Positions 23,348 to 36,425 of a stretch of DNA of 64,000 bases are shown in pieces. Where the stretch lies: NCBI GenBank assembly GCA_009761415.1, contig QUOL01000009.1:1-64000 (forward strand), in the 5' to 3' direction. Source of the stretch: Sarcomyxa edulis (Eukaryota > Basidiomycota > Agaricomycetes > Agaricales > Mycenaceae). Each line of letters starts with the position of its first letter. Position 1 is the first letter of the stretch. The notes under the pieces are model-generated. The model was not told the origin of the DNA, made no database searches, and saw nothing but the letters and a program-made list of their open reading frames with translations. The position numbers were made by a program, and so were the translations under genes.

Positions 23348-23671
23348 GTATTCCGTTTAGTCCTTAGCTCTCCGTGTTTTCAGATAAAGGAAAAGCAAGG
23401 TTTGAGCCATGTTATTTCGTAAGAAGTTGATGTCACGGCACTGTCCACAACTTTTCACCTGTCCGACCCTGTATGAAATGGTCGAAAGAACCTTTGTTTT
23501 CTTCGTATCTGTTCGTATCCACTCTAGACGCCGCGGCCGAACTTGGGCAACTCTTATCTTATCTCATTATCGTAGTCCGAATTGGGACGCGTGTGAAACT
23601 TTATTTCTGAAACTCAGAGTCTGACAAAAGTTTGACTCGAGCTCTTTTCCATCTCGACAATCCCCGAAAAA

Positions 23672-26401
<2,730 letters not shown>

Positions 26402-26596
26402 ATTTGAACGAAGAAAAAATAGGATATACTTAGGATTTAGACGAAGAGCATCCAAAATGTAACAACGTTGTGTTTTTGAGCGTAATTGTGAAGGTCGCGA
26501 TTTAGATATTTCAGACTTGGCCATGATGCTCAATTTCTTTTGTTCTCGAACTTCCATCTTCACGCCCTCATATATTCGCTAGAACTTCGCTATTTG

Positions 26597-28451
26597 ATGC
26601 CCATTCGACCATTGCCAACTGATTCCTTATTGACTGCAACCTCTCGCGAGCAGGCCGACACTGAAAATGTCCTCCTCAAGCATATCCCAGACCCAAATGG
26701 CTCCGAGCCGCCTATCCTTCAGAAAAATGGGCATATGCAGTTTCTCATACGGAACCTAATCCAAGGCTTTCCTTCCAGATATACTAGTCAAGACGCTAGC
26801 CAACCGTGGCTTATGTTCTGGACAGTTCAGAGTTTTAGCATCTTACAAGTTGGACTGGATCCAGGGAACAAGCAACGGTAAGTACGTTGCCTTTGCGGAT
26901 CGCCGGTATAGGCCCTCACTCGTTGGTGTCTTAGGGTCATCGACACGGTAATGGCCTGGCAACATCCCGATGGTGGTTTTGGTGGCGGACCAGGACAAGC
27001 ACCACATTTGTTGCCAACTTATGCTGCAGTTTGTGCTCTAGCTGTAGCTGGCCGGCCAGGGCCTGGTGGTGGATGGGATCAGATAGATCGGTGTGTCTTA
27101 TCCATTATTCGTTGACTTCGCTTGAACCAACATGGTGGCTGTCGGTTCGAAAGCGAAAAGATGTATCGATTCTTCCTGTCGCTCAAACAATCAGACGGGT
27201 CATTTCTGGTAGCCCACCATGCTGAAGTTGATGTCCGGTTCGTGATGTTATACGTTCTGTTGCACTGTCGTACTCAGTTGTTTTGTAGCGGTATCTACTG
27301 CTTGCTAGTCGTCGCGGATCTCCTGGATCTCCTCACCACAGAACTCACTGATAAAACCGCTGGCTTCATCGCATCATGCCAAACGTACGAAGGTGGATTC
27401 TCGTCCTCTTCTCAACCATACTTCTCCCCAAGCCAGGATCCTGACGGACATCCTACTCTCCTCTCATACCCTCGTCCTCCACTCGGTGAAGCTCACGGTG
27501 GTTACACATTCTGCGCTCTTGCGTCGTGGGTGATCCTACAGCCTTTCATCGCTGCCCAGACGGAAACTGCACCAAAGCCTGACATTAATATGAAAGCTCT
27601 TCTTCGGTGGTTGGTACAAATGCAAGGTTCCGAGATAGAGCTCGGGGGATTCAGAGGACGTACGAATAAACTCGTCGATGGATGCTACTCGTGGTGGGTC
27701 GGCGGCTCTTTTGCTCTACTGGAGGCTCTTGGTGTAGGCGGGAACCACGGAACGCAATCGGATCTAGGCGCCACGGAAACAGACGAGGAGACGTGGGACG
27801 ACGTTGACGGTTCACTACTTCGTTTCGCTCCCAGGGTCGAGCATTACTGATTCTTCTCTAGACTCGCTTTTAAATCGCAAGGCGTTGCAAGAGTATATCC
27901 TATATGCTGGTCAACATCCGACAGGTGGTCTAAGAGACAAACCTCCAAAGTATATATCTTCACAAATGATCAATGGACATTCACTGATGAGTTCAAAAGG
28001 GGCGCAGACGCCTATCACACTTTGTATTGCTTGGCAGGGTTGTCTGCAGCTCAACACCACGTCTTTCCGTGCTCTTCACGAGCATCGGACCTTCTCAATG
28101 CTTGGATAGGTGAGATAAATTCAAGTCATGAGTATGCCTTCAACTCATTCAAATCGTTTCTCAGACAACGAAGAGAATCCAGATCCGATTCGCAAATCGG
28201 CATTTGTTGCTGCGCTTTCTTGGACCGAAGAAGAGGGAACATCGAAAATCGTCGGCGGTAGCATAAACAGAGTTGTAAGTCATACCTAATTTGCACCCCC
28301 TGTGATGTGTTCTGCTAACATTATAATTTTTGATCCGCAGAATGCTACCCATCCGTTGTTCAACCTCACGATCTCGCATACCGAGACTATCATGGCACAT
28401 TTTTATAAGCAGACCTTACCGAAACGCCCTCGTCGGACTGGTCCCTCGTGA
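26597..28451 (+). CDS. RAM1: Protein farnesyltransferase beta subunit, 486 aa
   Basis: Catalytic subunit that, with the alpha subunit, attaches farnesyl to CaaX cysteines of Ras-like proteins and, in fungi, mating pheromones. Exons 26597-26877, 26935-27090, 27154-27237, 27289-27809, 27862-27949, 28000-28109, 28165-28274 and 28341-28451 total 1,461 nt. Prenyltransferase repeats are visible: QHPDGGFGGGPGQAPHLLPT, LKQSDGSFLVAHHAEVDVRG, CQTYEGGFSSS, EAHGGYTFCAL and GGFRGRTNKLVDGCYSWWVG. Zinc ligands are the Asp and Cys of VDGCYSWW and the His of ADAYHTLYCLAG. About 60 residues between repeats (DPDGHPTLLSYP and around ETDEETWDD) form insertions common in fungal homologues. The start at 26597 is the first in-frame ATG of a plausible N-terminus. 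It lies 195 bases after the upstream stop on the same strand. Confidence 0.94.
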
Positions 28452-28636
28452 AGGTGATGGGAAGGGGGAGCATCGCAGTGTATCCCATTCTGCACCTTGG
28501 TAGCCGCTGTTTGGCGACCACGTCGGTAGCAAACAAAGGTTAATATGTCGTCCGAGCTTACATCCATGATATGTACAGTAGACTGAGTAAATACCTCACC
28601 CTCGCGTCCCCGGGCCTGTGTGTGTCTTTCATCGAC

Positions 28637-29560
28637 TCACAACGACGACGCAATGTTTATTTGAGCATCGTTCGCTCTTCTCTCCACAAGACGACGTGCC
28701 CAATTGTTGATGTAGTCTTCCATGGTCCATACAAGAGACAAGACGGCTGCACAGGGCTCTCCAGCGAATCCCAGGGTAATCTGCCAGACTCTGTCCTCAG
28801 ACATTCTACCACTCCAGTAAAGAAGATACGGAATCAAAAGCAGTATGGTGCTGTCTGCTTGTAATTCATAGCGTGTACGAGCCGGAAGCAGCATGTAAAC
28901 CTTGAACACAAATCGTGTATTGAGCTTCAGTGATAAACCTACGAGAACATTGACTCACGCAAATGACGATCTTCACGCCCGTCCCAAACATAAGCACAGG
29001 ATCACTGAGCGCATCCCCTTGTCGATCTCTCACTGTGCATACGAAGGCTGTTTGGAGATGTATATAATTGAACAACGATCACCGTATATGCTGGTAGCCG
29101 AACTCACTGAGTAAGGTCATGGCGAGATATGCATAAATAGCGAAATCAGAAAACCAGGTTCTCTGAAGAATCACAGAAGTTCCCATCTCTTGTGTTTGTG
29201 TTTTCGGAAGAAGTGCAAATTCGTCGCCCGTATGCTCTGCGACGACAGGGAAAGTGGGGAAGTATTGGCGATCATGATGGCGGTGCGAGTGAAGGAACAA
29301 GGCTCGAGCGAGCGCCATGAATAGAAGCCCAGTGAAGAACCCAACTCGCGATTTGAAGTCAGAATCCATTTTCCCAGTGTGGAGAACGGGTCCAAGTAGA
29401 TTGGTGTACAAATACTCTCAGGACGGTTGAAGTCAGTGAGTGGGCGTCTAATTTTAGATATCACGCGGTTCGTAGATACCGACCTACCCGTATCAGCCCA
29501 AATCTTCAGAGGACCGATACAAAGACAATTGCGATGGACTCGGAAACAGAGAAAATCCAT
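28637..29560 (-). CDS. Integral membrane protein, about five TM segments, 244 aa
   Basis: Exons on the minus strand: 29560-29488, 29416-29108, 29047-28959 and 28900-28637, total 735 nt with no internal stop. Hydrophobic segments: VGFFTGLLFMALARALFL, FAIYAYLAMTLLTFVCTV, PVLMFGTGVKIVICVYMLL, STILLLIPYLLYW and TLGFAGEPCAAVLSLVW. The C-terminus is hydrophilic. I do not recognise the family. The ATG at 29560 is the only in-frame one near the 5' end, but an additional upstream exon is possible. It is convergent with RAM1, with 185 bases between the stops. Confidence 0.68.
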
Positions 29561-29821
29561 CAAGTATGGCTAGCTAGTGCGTTTGACGTCTCCTCAACAT
29601 TGAATGTTAGGCGTACCTGTTCCTGGACTGGTGGCGCTCACCACTGATGGCGGACAGTCAACACGGGCTATGAACGGCAATGGTGGGTCTTCAAGGAGGT
29701 CGCTATACACTCTATGTTTATGTAGACAGTTTCACAAATTAATCTAAAAAGGCCTTCAGTAAGTTTGGGTTTTTTCTCGTAGAAGTGTCACTTCACCGTT
29801 GAACATCTTTGATACTCAGAC

Positions 29822-30759
29822 ATGCTCGTTCTCAGCTTCCTTGTCACTATGTTGACTATCTCGCACGCCAAGGCGAATCCCATCCTGACTGCATGCCTCG
29901 ACGGACGTGGCCCTAGAGCATTTGGTGAAGGCGGAATGTGCGAGACATTCGATGCCTCTGCCGCTTCGTCCTTGACTATTAGAGAAACGCTAGAGACCCG
30001 CGCCTGTCTCGACCAGTTCGTCTGGTACTGCGCTTTCCCTGCCGGTTCCTGTTTGAAGGAGATCTCAAGTGCAGTGAGTACTAACCTCTGATTCGGTAAA
30101 CGCATCAAGGATTTATGGTGAATAACTGTTATCTCAGTGAATCTGGACGTTACCCTCCTGCATTATAGCGGCAGCTTGCGCAGGTGTAAGTCAAATTCAC
30201 TTGGTCGCCTCGTAACTTGTATTGACGAGGGCTGTTTTTGGTTAGGTGACCGTACTTCTCGGCGCCCTCTGCTGCAACGGCATCATCAAGAATTGCGCGA
30301 GCATTCAAGCAGTTGCTGAGAGCAAGGGAACCTTGTCCACTTCCGTGTTTGACGATATCAATAACGGAAACTCTATCACGAAACGTCAGCTGCAATTTCT
30401 TATAGATTTATCACGGCTTAGCTGACATACCATTCGGATATCCTTCCCTCCAGAGAGTTTCAAGGATTATTTTTATGGGGAGTTCACCAAGCTCGGCGCT
30501 GGGTCATATCCCACGTAAGCGTCGGGGAAGGTAACCCTGAGGAGTTCTGCTTACACACTTTCCTTTCGATAGCATGTGGAGTAGTTTCACTTACGAAGTG
30601 AATGTGAGTCTCTTTCCTAAAATCGATCGACACGGTTGGACCATGACAGCTTACCTGATTGTCTAGTGTTGGGATTCTGGTTCAGGAGGTTCCTCGAATT
30701 GCGAGGGGAAGAGTCCTATCACCTACAGCGCGTTCAATGACTACCTCCATCTCGATTGA
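29822..30759 (+). CDS. Small secreted protein, 196 aa, six exons including a 15-nt one
   Basis: Exons 29822-30073, 30169-30183, 30246-30384, 30454-30514, 30573-30603 and 30667-30759 total 591 nt. The N-terminus (MLVLSFLVTMLTISHAKA) is a signal peptide with probable cleavage after HAKA. The mature part has about ten Cys, e.g. TACLDG, GMCET, RACLDQFVWYCAF, GSCLKE, ALCCNG and NCWDSG. It has no membrane segment after the signal. The micro-exon RQLAQ joins EISSA to VTVLLGALCC; without it the frame breaks. No known enzyme or effector family is recognised. It is a candidate secreted effector or wall protein only by size, Cys content and secretion signal. Confidence 0.7.
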
Positions 30760-31920
30760 GAAGCTCGAAGAGGTATACGCCATTTTTGACAATGCTATGT
30801 GTCACTGAATGCTTCGTCTACGCGTTTTACTTGGTGATTCACATGGTCCACTAAGATATTGAAAGAGTCAGCCGAGGTCATGTTTCTGGAGGTGATACAT
30901 GAGCAAAAATGAGCGTGCATTTTTGGAAAGCCGCAAATTGAGCGATCTGAAGCGTTATGCACACTCATACTTTTTTGAACATAGCAGATCTGGATTATAC
31001 GACAAGGAAGATATAGTCGTATCAATACGAAGAACACTAAGTAAGGTGAGACGTACTAAGGATTCAACATGAAAGGTAATTACGAGCTCACTCTATGCTG
31101 TCTTGTTGCCAGTGATTAAGAACTCCTCCAGGAAATTGATGCGACGATGAAAGTCTCCATACTTCCGCTGTCATTTTTCGGAGTCAGGTATCAGGGACAG
31201 GAATCGTCGTCGTCGTCGTCGAGCAATCGGAGAGAGCTTGGCTGAGAAAACGGAGATTAGATCGATTATATATTTAGATTAGATTACGATCGCAGAGATT
31301 TTCCCACCGTGACTTGACTCCTTCAACAAGCTGAAGAGTCCCTCAAGCTCCCCAAGCTCGTCGTATACGTATCTCTGCACGCAAACCCTGTCTTCAACTC
31401 CTGGCCAAGTTCTAACGCATCTTATTTTCTCCTTCAAATACCCTGCGGCTCTACTGGACCAACTTATCGAATAAGACTTATGCGGGGACTTCTCAACATG
31501 CTTTCCAACGTTGCAAATCGAGTTTGCACCCCGCCTGAAATACTTCATGGATCAGCTAAATGGTAGCACTCGAGTCTCCAGTGCTATTCTAGCTATTGCG
31601 CGGAATTGGGATGAAGGTCGTGCAGGTGCACCGTGCGCTTCACTAGCGAGTGTTCCTCCTCGAATTTTGGGAGCTCGGTGCTGTTGAAAGTACAAACATC
31701 TGTGCGCATGCTATGTTCACTTTTTTTCTCCACAAGTAGCTACTCCAAATCTTTCAACAATCAATTTGTATCGGTTGTCCAAGACCGTCCTTTGACCTCG
31801 ACTTTGAATCGTCTTGCTTCTTTTGCTTCAAGCTTGACTCGAAACCACCACATTCTCCTCTGATTGTCACCGGTCGATCTGACCCGAGCGTCTCCGTGCG
31901 CGTGTTGCCACACATCCCAC
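30760..31920. other. Gene-poor stretch
   Basis: Short frames only (largest 89-90 codons, 31279-31548 minus). A small GTC/GTCGTC microsatellite lies at about 31207-31220. Nothing is recognised before the MYND remnant. Confidence 0.55.
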
Positions 31921-32760
31921 ACGTCCTTCGACCAGAAACTCAAGGTAAACATTTTCTCGAGTCTGTAGTTTCAGTATCCTTACGCTCTCTTGCCATCTTC
32001 CTTCAAGAAACTGTGCGACTCTGCTGAACGAGGTTCTGGTCTTCTCAAATTGGCCGCTATCATAAAACAATGTGATGAACACTCTCAGCTTGATCGTCCT
32101 TTCCAGAGCTGGAAATCCCATCTACACCCGAAACACTTTCTTCCCGAAAATACTGCCTTCTCATCGTTCACTTCCAGCTATCGACTCTCGAACGGTGCTC
32201 TTTCTCTTGGTAGCATCTCATCGACAAAGGTGCACTTCGCGAAATAGCCTTCTGTAGAAGACATCATCATCGATGCCTGGCCGAACATCTACAAATGGAT
32301 CGAGTTTTTTCAACATAACGCTCAACTTCCTTGCTCTTCAATTAGCACCGTCACCAATATGACTTTCTGTCTACTCTGTAATCTCTCCGACGGCGAACGT
32401 ATCTTTCACATCATCCGAGCTACCACTGGCGGTATCCTCCCCATCATCGCCAATATGTGGGCTACGGAGGCAACAAACCCCAATCTGACGCTTAACAATG
32501 CCGCCAACGCACTCTACTTGTACATGGAAGATGTACCGATCTCGTTAGCTCACGACAGAGTCGTGAACGCCTACGGAGGAGAAGTATCTGTGTCCGGACT
32601 GCACTTCGACATCTTCGATACGAAACCTCACGACCCCTTCTGAATTCGCATCACATCCAAATCGACTTGTCAGTACTCGATGTCGATGGTTTGTCGTGCT
32701 GCATTCCTAAACGCTCTACTTGCTCAAAAATCGATTCGTTAGATATGACGAGTACTGCCT
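31921..32760 (+). pseudogene. Decayed paralogue of the MYND gene
   Basis: Aligns with the MYND gene at 20987 from its first codon. Exon 1 reads ACG where the parent has ATG, then SFDQKLK against SVDQRIK, followed by the same intron position. The next exon continues KLCDSAERGS, LDRPFQSWKSHLHPKHFLP, matching GLCDSAAKGS and LDRPLQLWKSNLHPKHFPP. A TAG at 32245-32247 replaces the Trp codon of SKWPSVED. A later frameshift lies at about 32575-32600: the homologous RTALRHLRY continues in another frame. The zinc finger is absent. Start loss, nonsense and frameshift together make it non-functional. Confidence 0.88.
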
Positions 32761-33011
32761 TGTACAATACGAGCTGGGAGTGGAGCCACGATGATGGGCA
32801 CAACACCATCCCATGATTGACTGGTTTTTTCTCATCTCGTTTCCTCTCCATTCACTTATTTCGTTTTCGAATAGATTGGTGTATGCGTTCTATGATTTTT
32901 TTATGTAAAGATGCTAATATTGTGCAATGCAATAGAAGATGTGAGTCAACGCATGGATTGGGTACAATCTAGTAGTAAAACAGGAGTGCTGCTGGAGTTC
33001 GAGGTAATCAA

Positions 33012-34237
33012 CTAGATACCGGCCGGCATGATCTCGTATAGGTACCGTAACGCTAACTGCGGTCTTTCGTCGACGATATTTTTGATGCTTTTGAAAAACT
33101 GCATAAAGACCTCCTCGTCAGTCAGAACCTCTGGACTCCCCCCTGTCGCTGGACCAACATCTGCCGAATCGTCAACGGCTTCTAGGTACCTCCACTTAGA
33201 GGCTTTGTTTGCCTTCTGAATTTCCTGTGAGAATGTGTCCAACAATGCGATGGCTATTGCCCACTCCGTTTTCCACGAATCCGTCGGCAAGAAGTCGGGG
33301 AATCTTGCAAGGAAATAGGTCTTTTTGACCGCGCAAGTCATATAGTCAGCGGTTCGCCATCGTTTCAGCTGGTAGTTGACGATCTTTCCATCCTTGTATT
33401 GGAGGAAAACCCACACAATAATCCAGATGAATCCTTCGTTGTCGTGTCGGTACTTCCGTTCGATCTCGCCCCTCCAGTATGCGTCGGTGAGCAAATCGAT
33501 AGCCATGAAAGGGATTGTCCCCGGGCGCTCTACGCGTTTCGTGAGGTGATCGACAGTCATAGGCAAGTCCCAATCAGTCAGAACCGCGCGTTTACGGGAG
33601 TCTACCATCAGGTTGTCCAAACTAGGGCTGACAGAATGGATTCCGTGCTTCCACAACGTGTAATGACCTACGAGTCTAGTAGGAAATATTATAACCGACT
33701 TCGAAAAAGAAAACCAACATACATTTAACACAGTCGACCCAGGCAAAAACAAAATCTTTGCCTTGGAGCGACGTGATAGGACCAGGACGAAGGAAGACGA
33801 CGGCGCGTAAATTGCGCGCAGAATCAGGACTTTCGAGCTCATCACGGATCATATTGGTAGCGTGGAGGAGTTCGAATGAATGTACGAGATCAGGAAGATC
33901 GCCTGTTATATCATCGTCTTCGGCATGCTTCGTGGCCTGCTCCATAATGCGGGGTTCACTCGGGGGAAGGTCGGCCACTGACAAGGGTTCATCGCCGCAC
34001 CGATCGTGTTTTGTGATGTCCCTTTTGATCCAGGGGGGAACATCGGGAATCCTACAAGTAAAATGGAAGATTTTAGTAGATTTTACTACAACGGAATGGT
34101 TCGAGTCTAACATACCGTACACTGTCTTGAATTGAATCTTCAATATCATTCAACGGGGTTACCATCTTTGGAGGATCATGTGGTGTTCCAGGAATATCGA
34201 CATTCTCAGTCACTGGTAACATTGCGAGAACTGGCAT
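33012..34237 (-). CDS. Shortened FunK1-like kinase paralogue, 368 aa, catalytic motif lost
   Basis: Exons on the minus strand: 34237-34116, 34051-33723 and 33667-33012, total 1,107 nt with an open frame. The N-terminus (VTENVDIPG, PWIKRDITKHDRC) matches residues 13-76 of the full-length paralogue at 36426-39215. The chain then jumps to its residue about 530 (EQATKHAEDDDITGDLP). The ATP-binding half, including the VVK lysine, is missing. In the C-lobe, HGD of the catalytic loop is replaced by SVS (GIHSVSPSLDNLM); LTDWDLP and PGTIPFMAIDLL remain. FunK1 kinases are fungus-specific protein-kinase-like proteins. This copy should not phosphorylate. It may be a pseudokinase or a young gene on the way out. 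A MYND remnant lies tail to tail on the left. Confidence 0.75.
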
Positions 34238-34318
34238 CCCGTACAAGAGGGAAAGACAGAGGTGGTTGCCAACACGTCCCTGTCGTAAATTCAGAGTCCG
34301 ATCAAGCTTAAGACGGAG

Positions 34319-34324
34319 CACGTG
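34319..34324. promoter_or_regulatory. CACGTG (E-box) upstream of the FunK1-like gene
   Basis: CACGTGAT lies 82 bases before the ATG at 34237. The same CACGTGAT occurs 111 bases before the full-length paralogue (39326) and 97 bases before the third copy (40976), with a flanking AAATTCA...GGTCCGA segment kept in all three. CACGTG is the palindrome bound by bHLH factors; its use here is inferred from conservation among paralogues. Confidence 0.5.
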
Positions 34325-35290
34325 ATATTAATTTAGCTATCCGAAAAGCGCGTCGCAGCGCGTCGAATCTATTCCACTTTTCATTCAGAGATCGTACGAG
34401 GCAGTTACGTACGAGTATTTATAAGGCACAAATCTATGTGCCAAAAAAAGGTGCATCGCGGTAAGTGATTGTCCTAGGAAAGAGACGCGTCGCGTATCAT
34501 TTTTGGCAATTGTGTACGATATTCGCTGAGTCCTGACTCCCTCACTTTACCGCTGCTAACGCGACAGGAACGGTCTGTATACTGTACCTCTCTATCTCCC
34601 ATATGTATCCCAATTTCATATTTGTGTTGTGTCGTTGGATTCCGGTCATATCCGTATGGGAGGGGAATCGGGAAGGGAAGGGACTCAAGGCTGTGGGTTT
34701 GAGGATGCGATGTACGTGGGTGCGATGAATATTAACTGCGGGTAGGGCGTGCGTGCGTGTCGGTGGGGTACTGGTTGGTTTGTGTGTATGTCCAGCCACT
34801 CACTCACTCATTCGTTAGAGTGGAAAGTATCAGGGAGAGTCCTCTGACCAAGACACTCGAAAGCCCATAGGACCGCTATACATATTCAGCTTAACATTGA
34901 CGTACGCGCGGCTATTCGCTATTTGAATCATCATGATCACACCCTCATTAATATTATCCATTCTCTAGGTCATCGAACTTCAATCCTATCCTAGGATTGC
35001 CCATTTGTTCTAGGATAGCCCACTCGAAATGAAGATTCGCTGGTGGAAAGTGGCCAAGAACGAGCTCAGCTGACCAGACCAGGACACGATGGTGACAGTG
35101 GCAATTCTCTTTGGTTTGGTAGGAAGTGATACCGAAACCGAAGGACGCTCATAAGGGTATAGGTATGGGTATGGGTATGGGTATAGGTATAAAGGAAGAA
35201 AGAGGGAGGGAAGGGATCAGACCAGACCAGACTCTTCAGACTCTCCTTCAAGACATCACCCATCACAACCCTTCGATGTCTTGAACGATA
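34325..35290 (+). promoter_or_regulatory. Upstream region with one copy of the vWA promoter module
   Basis: Contains CGAAAGCCCATAGGACC (34858) followed by TACGCGCGGCTAT (to 34915), a GGTATG hexamer run at 35157-35192 and a TATAAA at 35188-35193. The order module, TATA, first exon is the same as upstream of the vWA genes at 42842 and 45099. Confidence 0.6.
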
Positions 35291-35515
35291 CTTCCACAAG
35301 TACGTCGATTACGTTACTAGACCTCTGCAGTGTGGGACTCACTGGCATGCTTACCTCACGTCGTTCCTCGTCGAAGTGACGACTTCCGACGACCTCGACG
35401 AAGGCGTTCTACAACAACTCGCCGACTACGATCTGGATATGATAGTGGACGACTCGGCTACTCAGAAGGATTATTGGTCCGATGTACGTTTTAGTCTAGT
35501 CCTCGTAGTTCTCGA
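35270..35515 (+). pseudogene. vWA gene 5' fragment
   Basis: The exon at about 35372-35483 encodes DDLDEGVLQQLADYDLDMIV and then DDSATQKDYWSD, nearly identical to the vWA gene at 42842. The leader before it resembles the other leaders but gives only ATG TCT TGA. Homology to the vWA locus stops at about 35515 within the next intron (after CTCGAA) and MYND-related sequence follows, so only the first part of the gene is present. Confidence 0.8.
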
Positions 35516-35880
35516 ACCCAATATCTGGGCTACAGAGTCCACAAACCCAATCTGATGGCCAACAATGCCGCCCACGCGCTCTACTTGTACCTGGAAGATT
35601 TACCCATCTCGCTTGTGCACGACAGAGTCATAACCCCCACGGAGGAGAAGGATCTGTGGCCCGGACTGCACTTCGACATCTTCGATACAAAACCTCACAA
35701 CCCCTTCTGAACTCGCGTCACATCCATATCGACTTGTCAGTCCTCGATAATTTGTCGTGCTGCAGTCCTATCAGAAACGCTCTCCTTGCTCAAAAGTCGC
35801 TTGCTACTATTCGACCTCTCTCGAACCCTGTCGTACAAGGCAGTACTAGTCATATCTAACGCTCGGTCATCCAACGCTCG
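35516..35880 (+). pseudogene. Second MYND remnant fused behind the vWA fragment
   Basis: Begins with CAATATCTGGGCTAC, matching the internal NMWATEATNPNL region of the remnant at 31921 (about 32450), and runs through RTALRHLRY to NALLAQKS. The reading frame is broken as in that copy. The beginning of the gene and the zinc finger are missing. Confidence 0.8.
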
Positions 35881-36425
35881 GTCATCCTGTACTCACAAGG
35901 ATCCTCCTTCGTTCCCTGACACTCACCTTCCAAGCAACATTTCATTCTGTCATCGCATATACGAAGATATATCCCAAGAGTGCGCAATACCGACACCGCG
36001 GGTCGTGCAGCATAGTATATACCAGCGTCAAATTAGTACGGACAGACAAGGCACTCGATATAATAATTGCCTTTTGGATGCGAGGGACCTTGGATGAAAA
36101 CGAATAAATATCGACAACGATACCTACAGCGAGGCTAGAAGAGGACGGGATTGTATCAAAGACGTTAGCATATCAGACTCCGGGGCCTCAATGATATGCG
36201 GGGTTTCTCGTTCGACTCCAGATTTGTCCGAAGATGATTGCAGCAGCTGAGAGCAACCCAGCTACGGTCAGATTCGTCTATCAGGTCCGTTGACGACGAC
36301 AATACGGACTGGGAGTGGAGCAGCAATGATGAGCACAACACCATCCATGATTCACTGGATTTTTTCATCTTGTTTTCTCTCCAATTGTTTCATTTCTCAA
36401 TATATTGGCGTATACATTCTATAAT
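35881..36425. other. Region between the MYND remnant and the FunK1 gene
   Basis: 36300-36425 (GACTGGGAGTGGAGC ... GATTCACTGG ... CGTATACATTCTAT) is homologous to 32765-32905, which sits in the same place relative to the other MYND remnant and FunK1 copy. This shows the two MYND-FunK1 pairs arose by one segmental duplication. No additional gene is supported. Confidence 0.6.
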
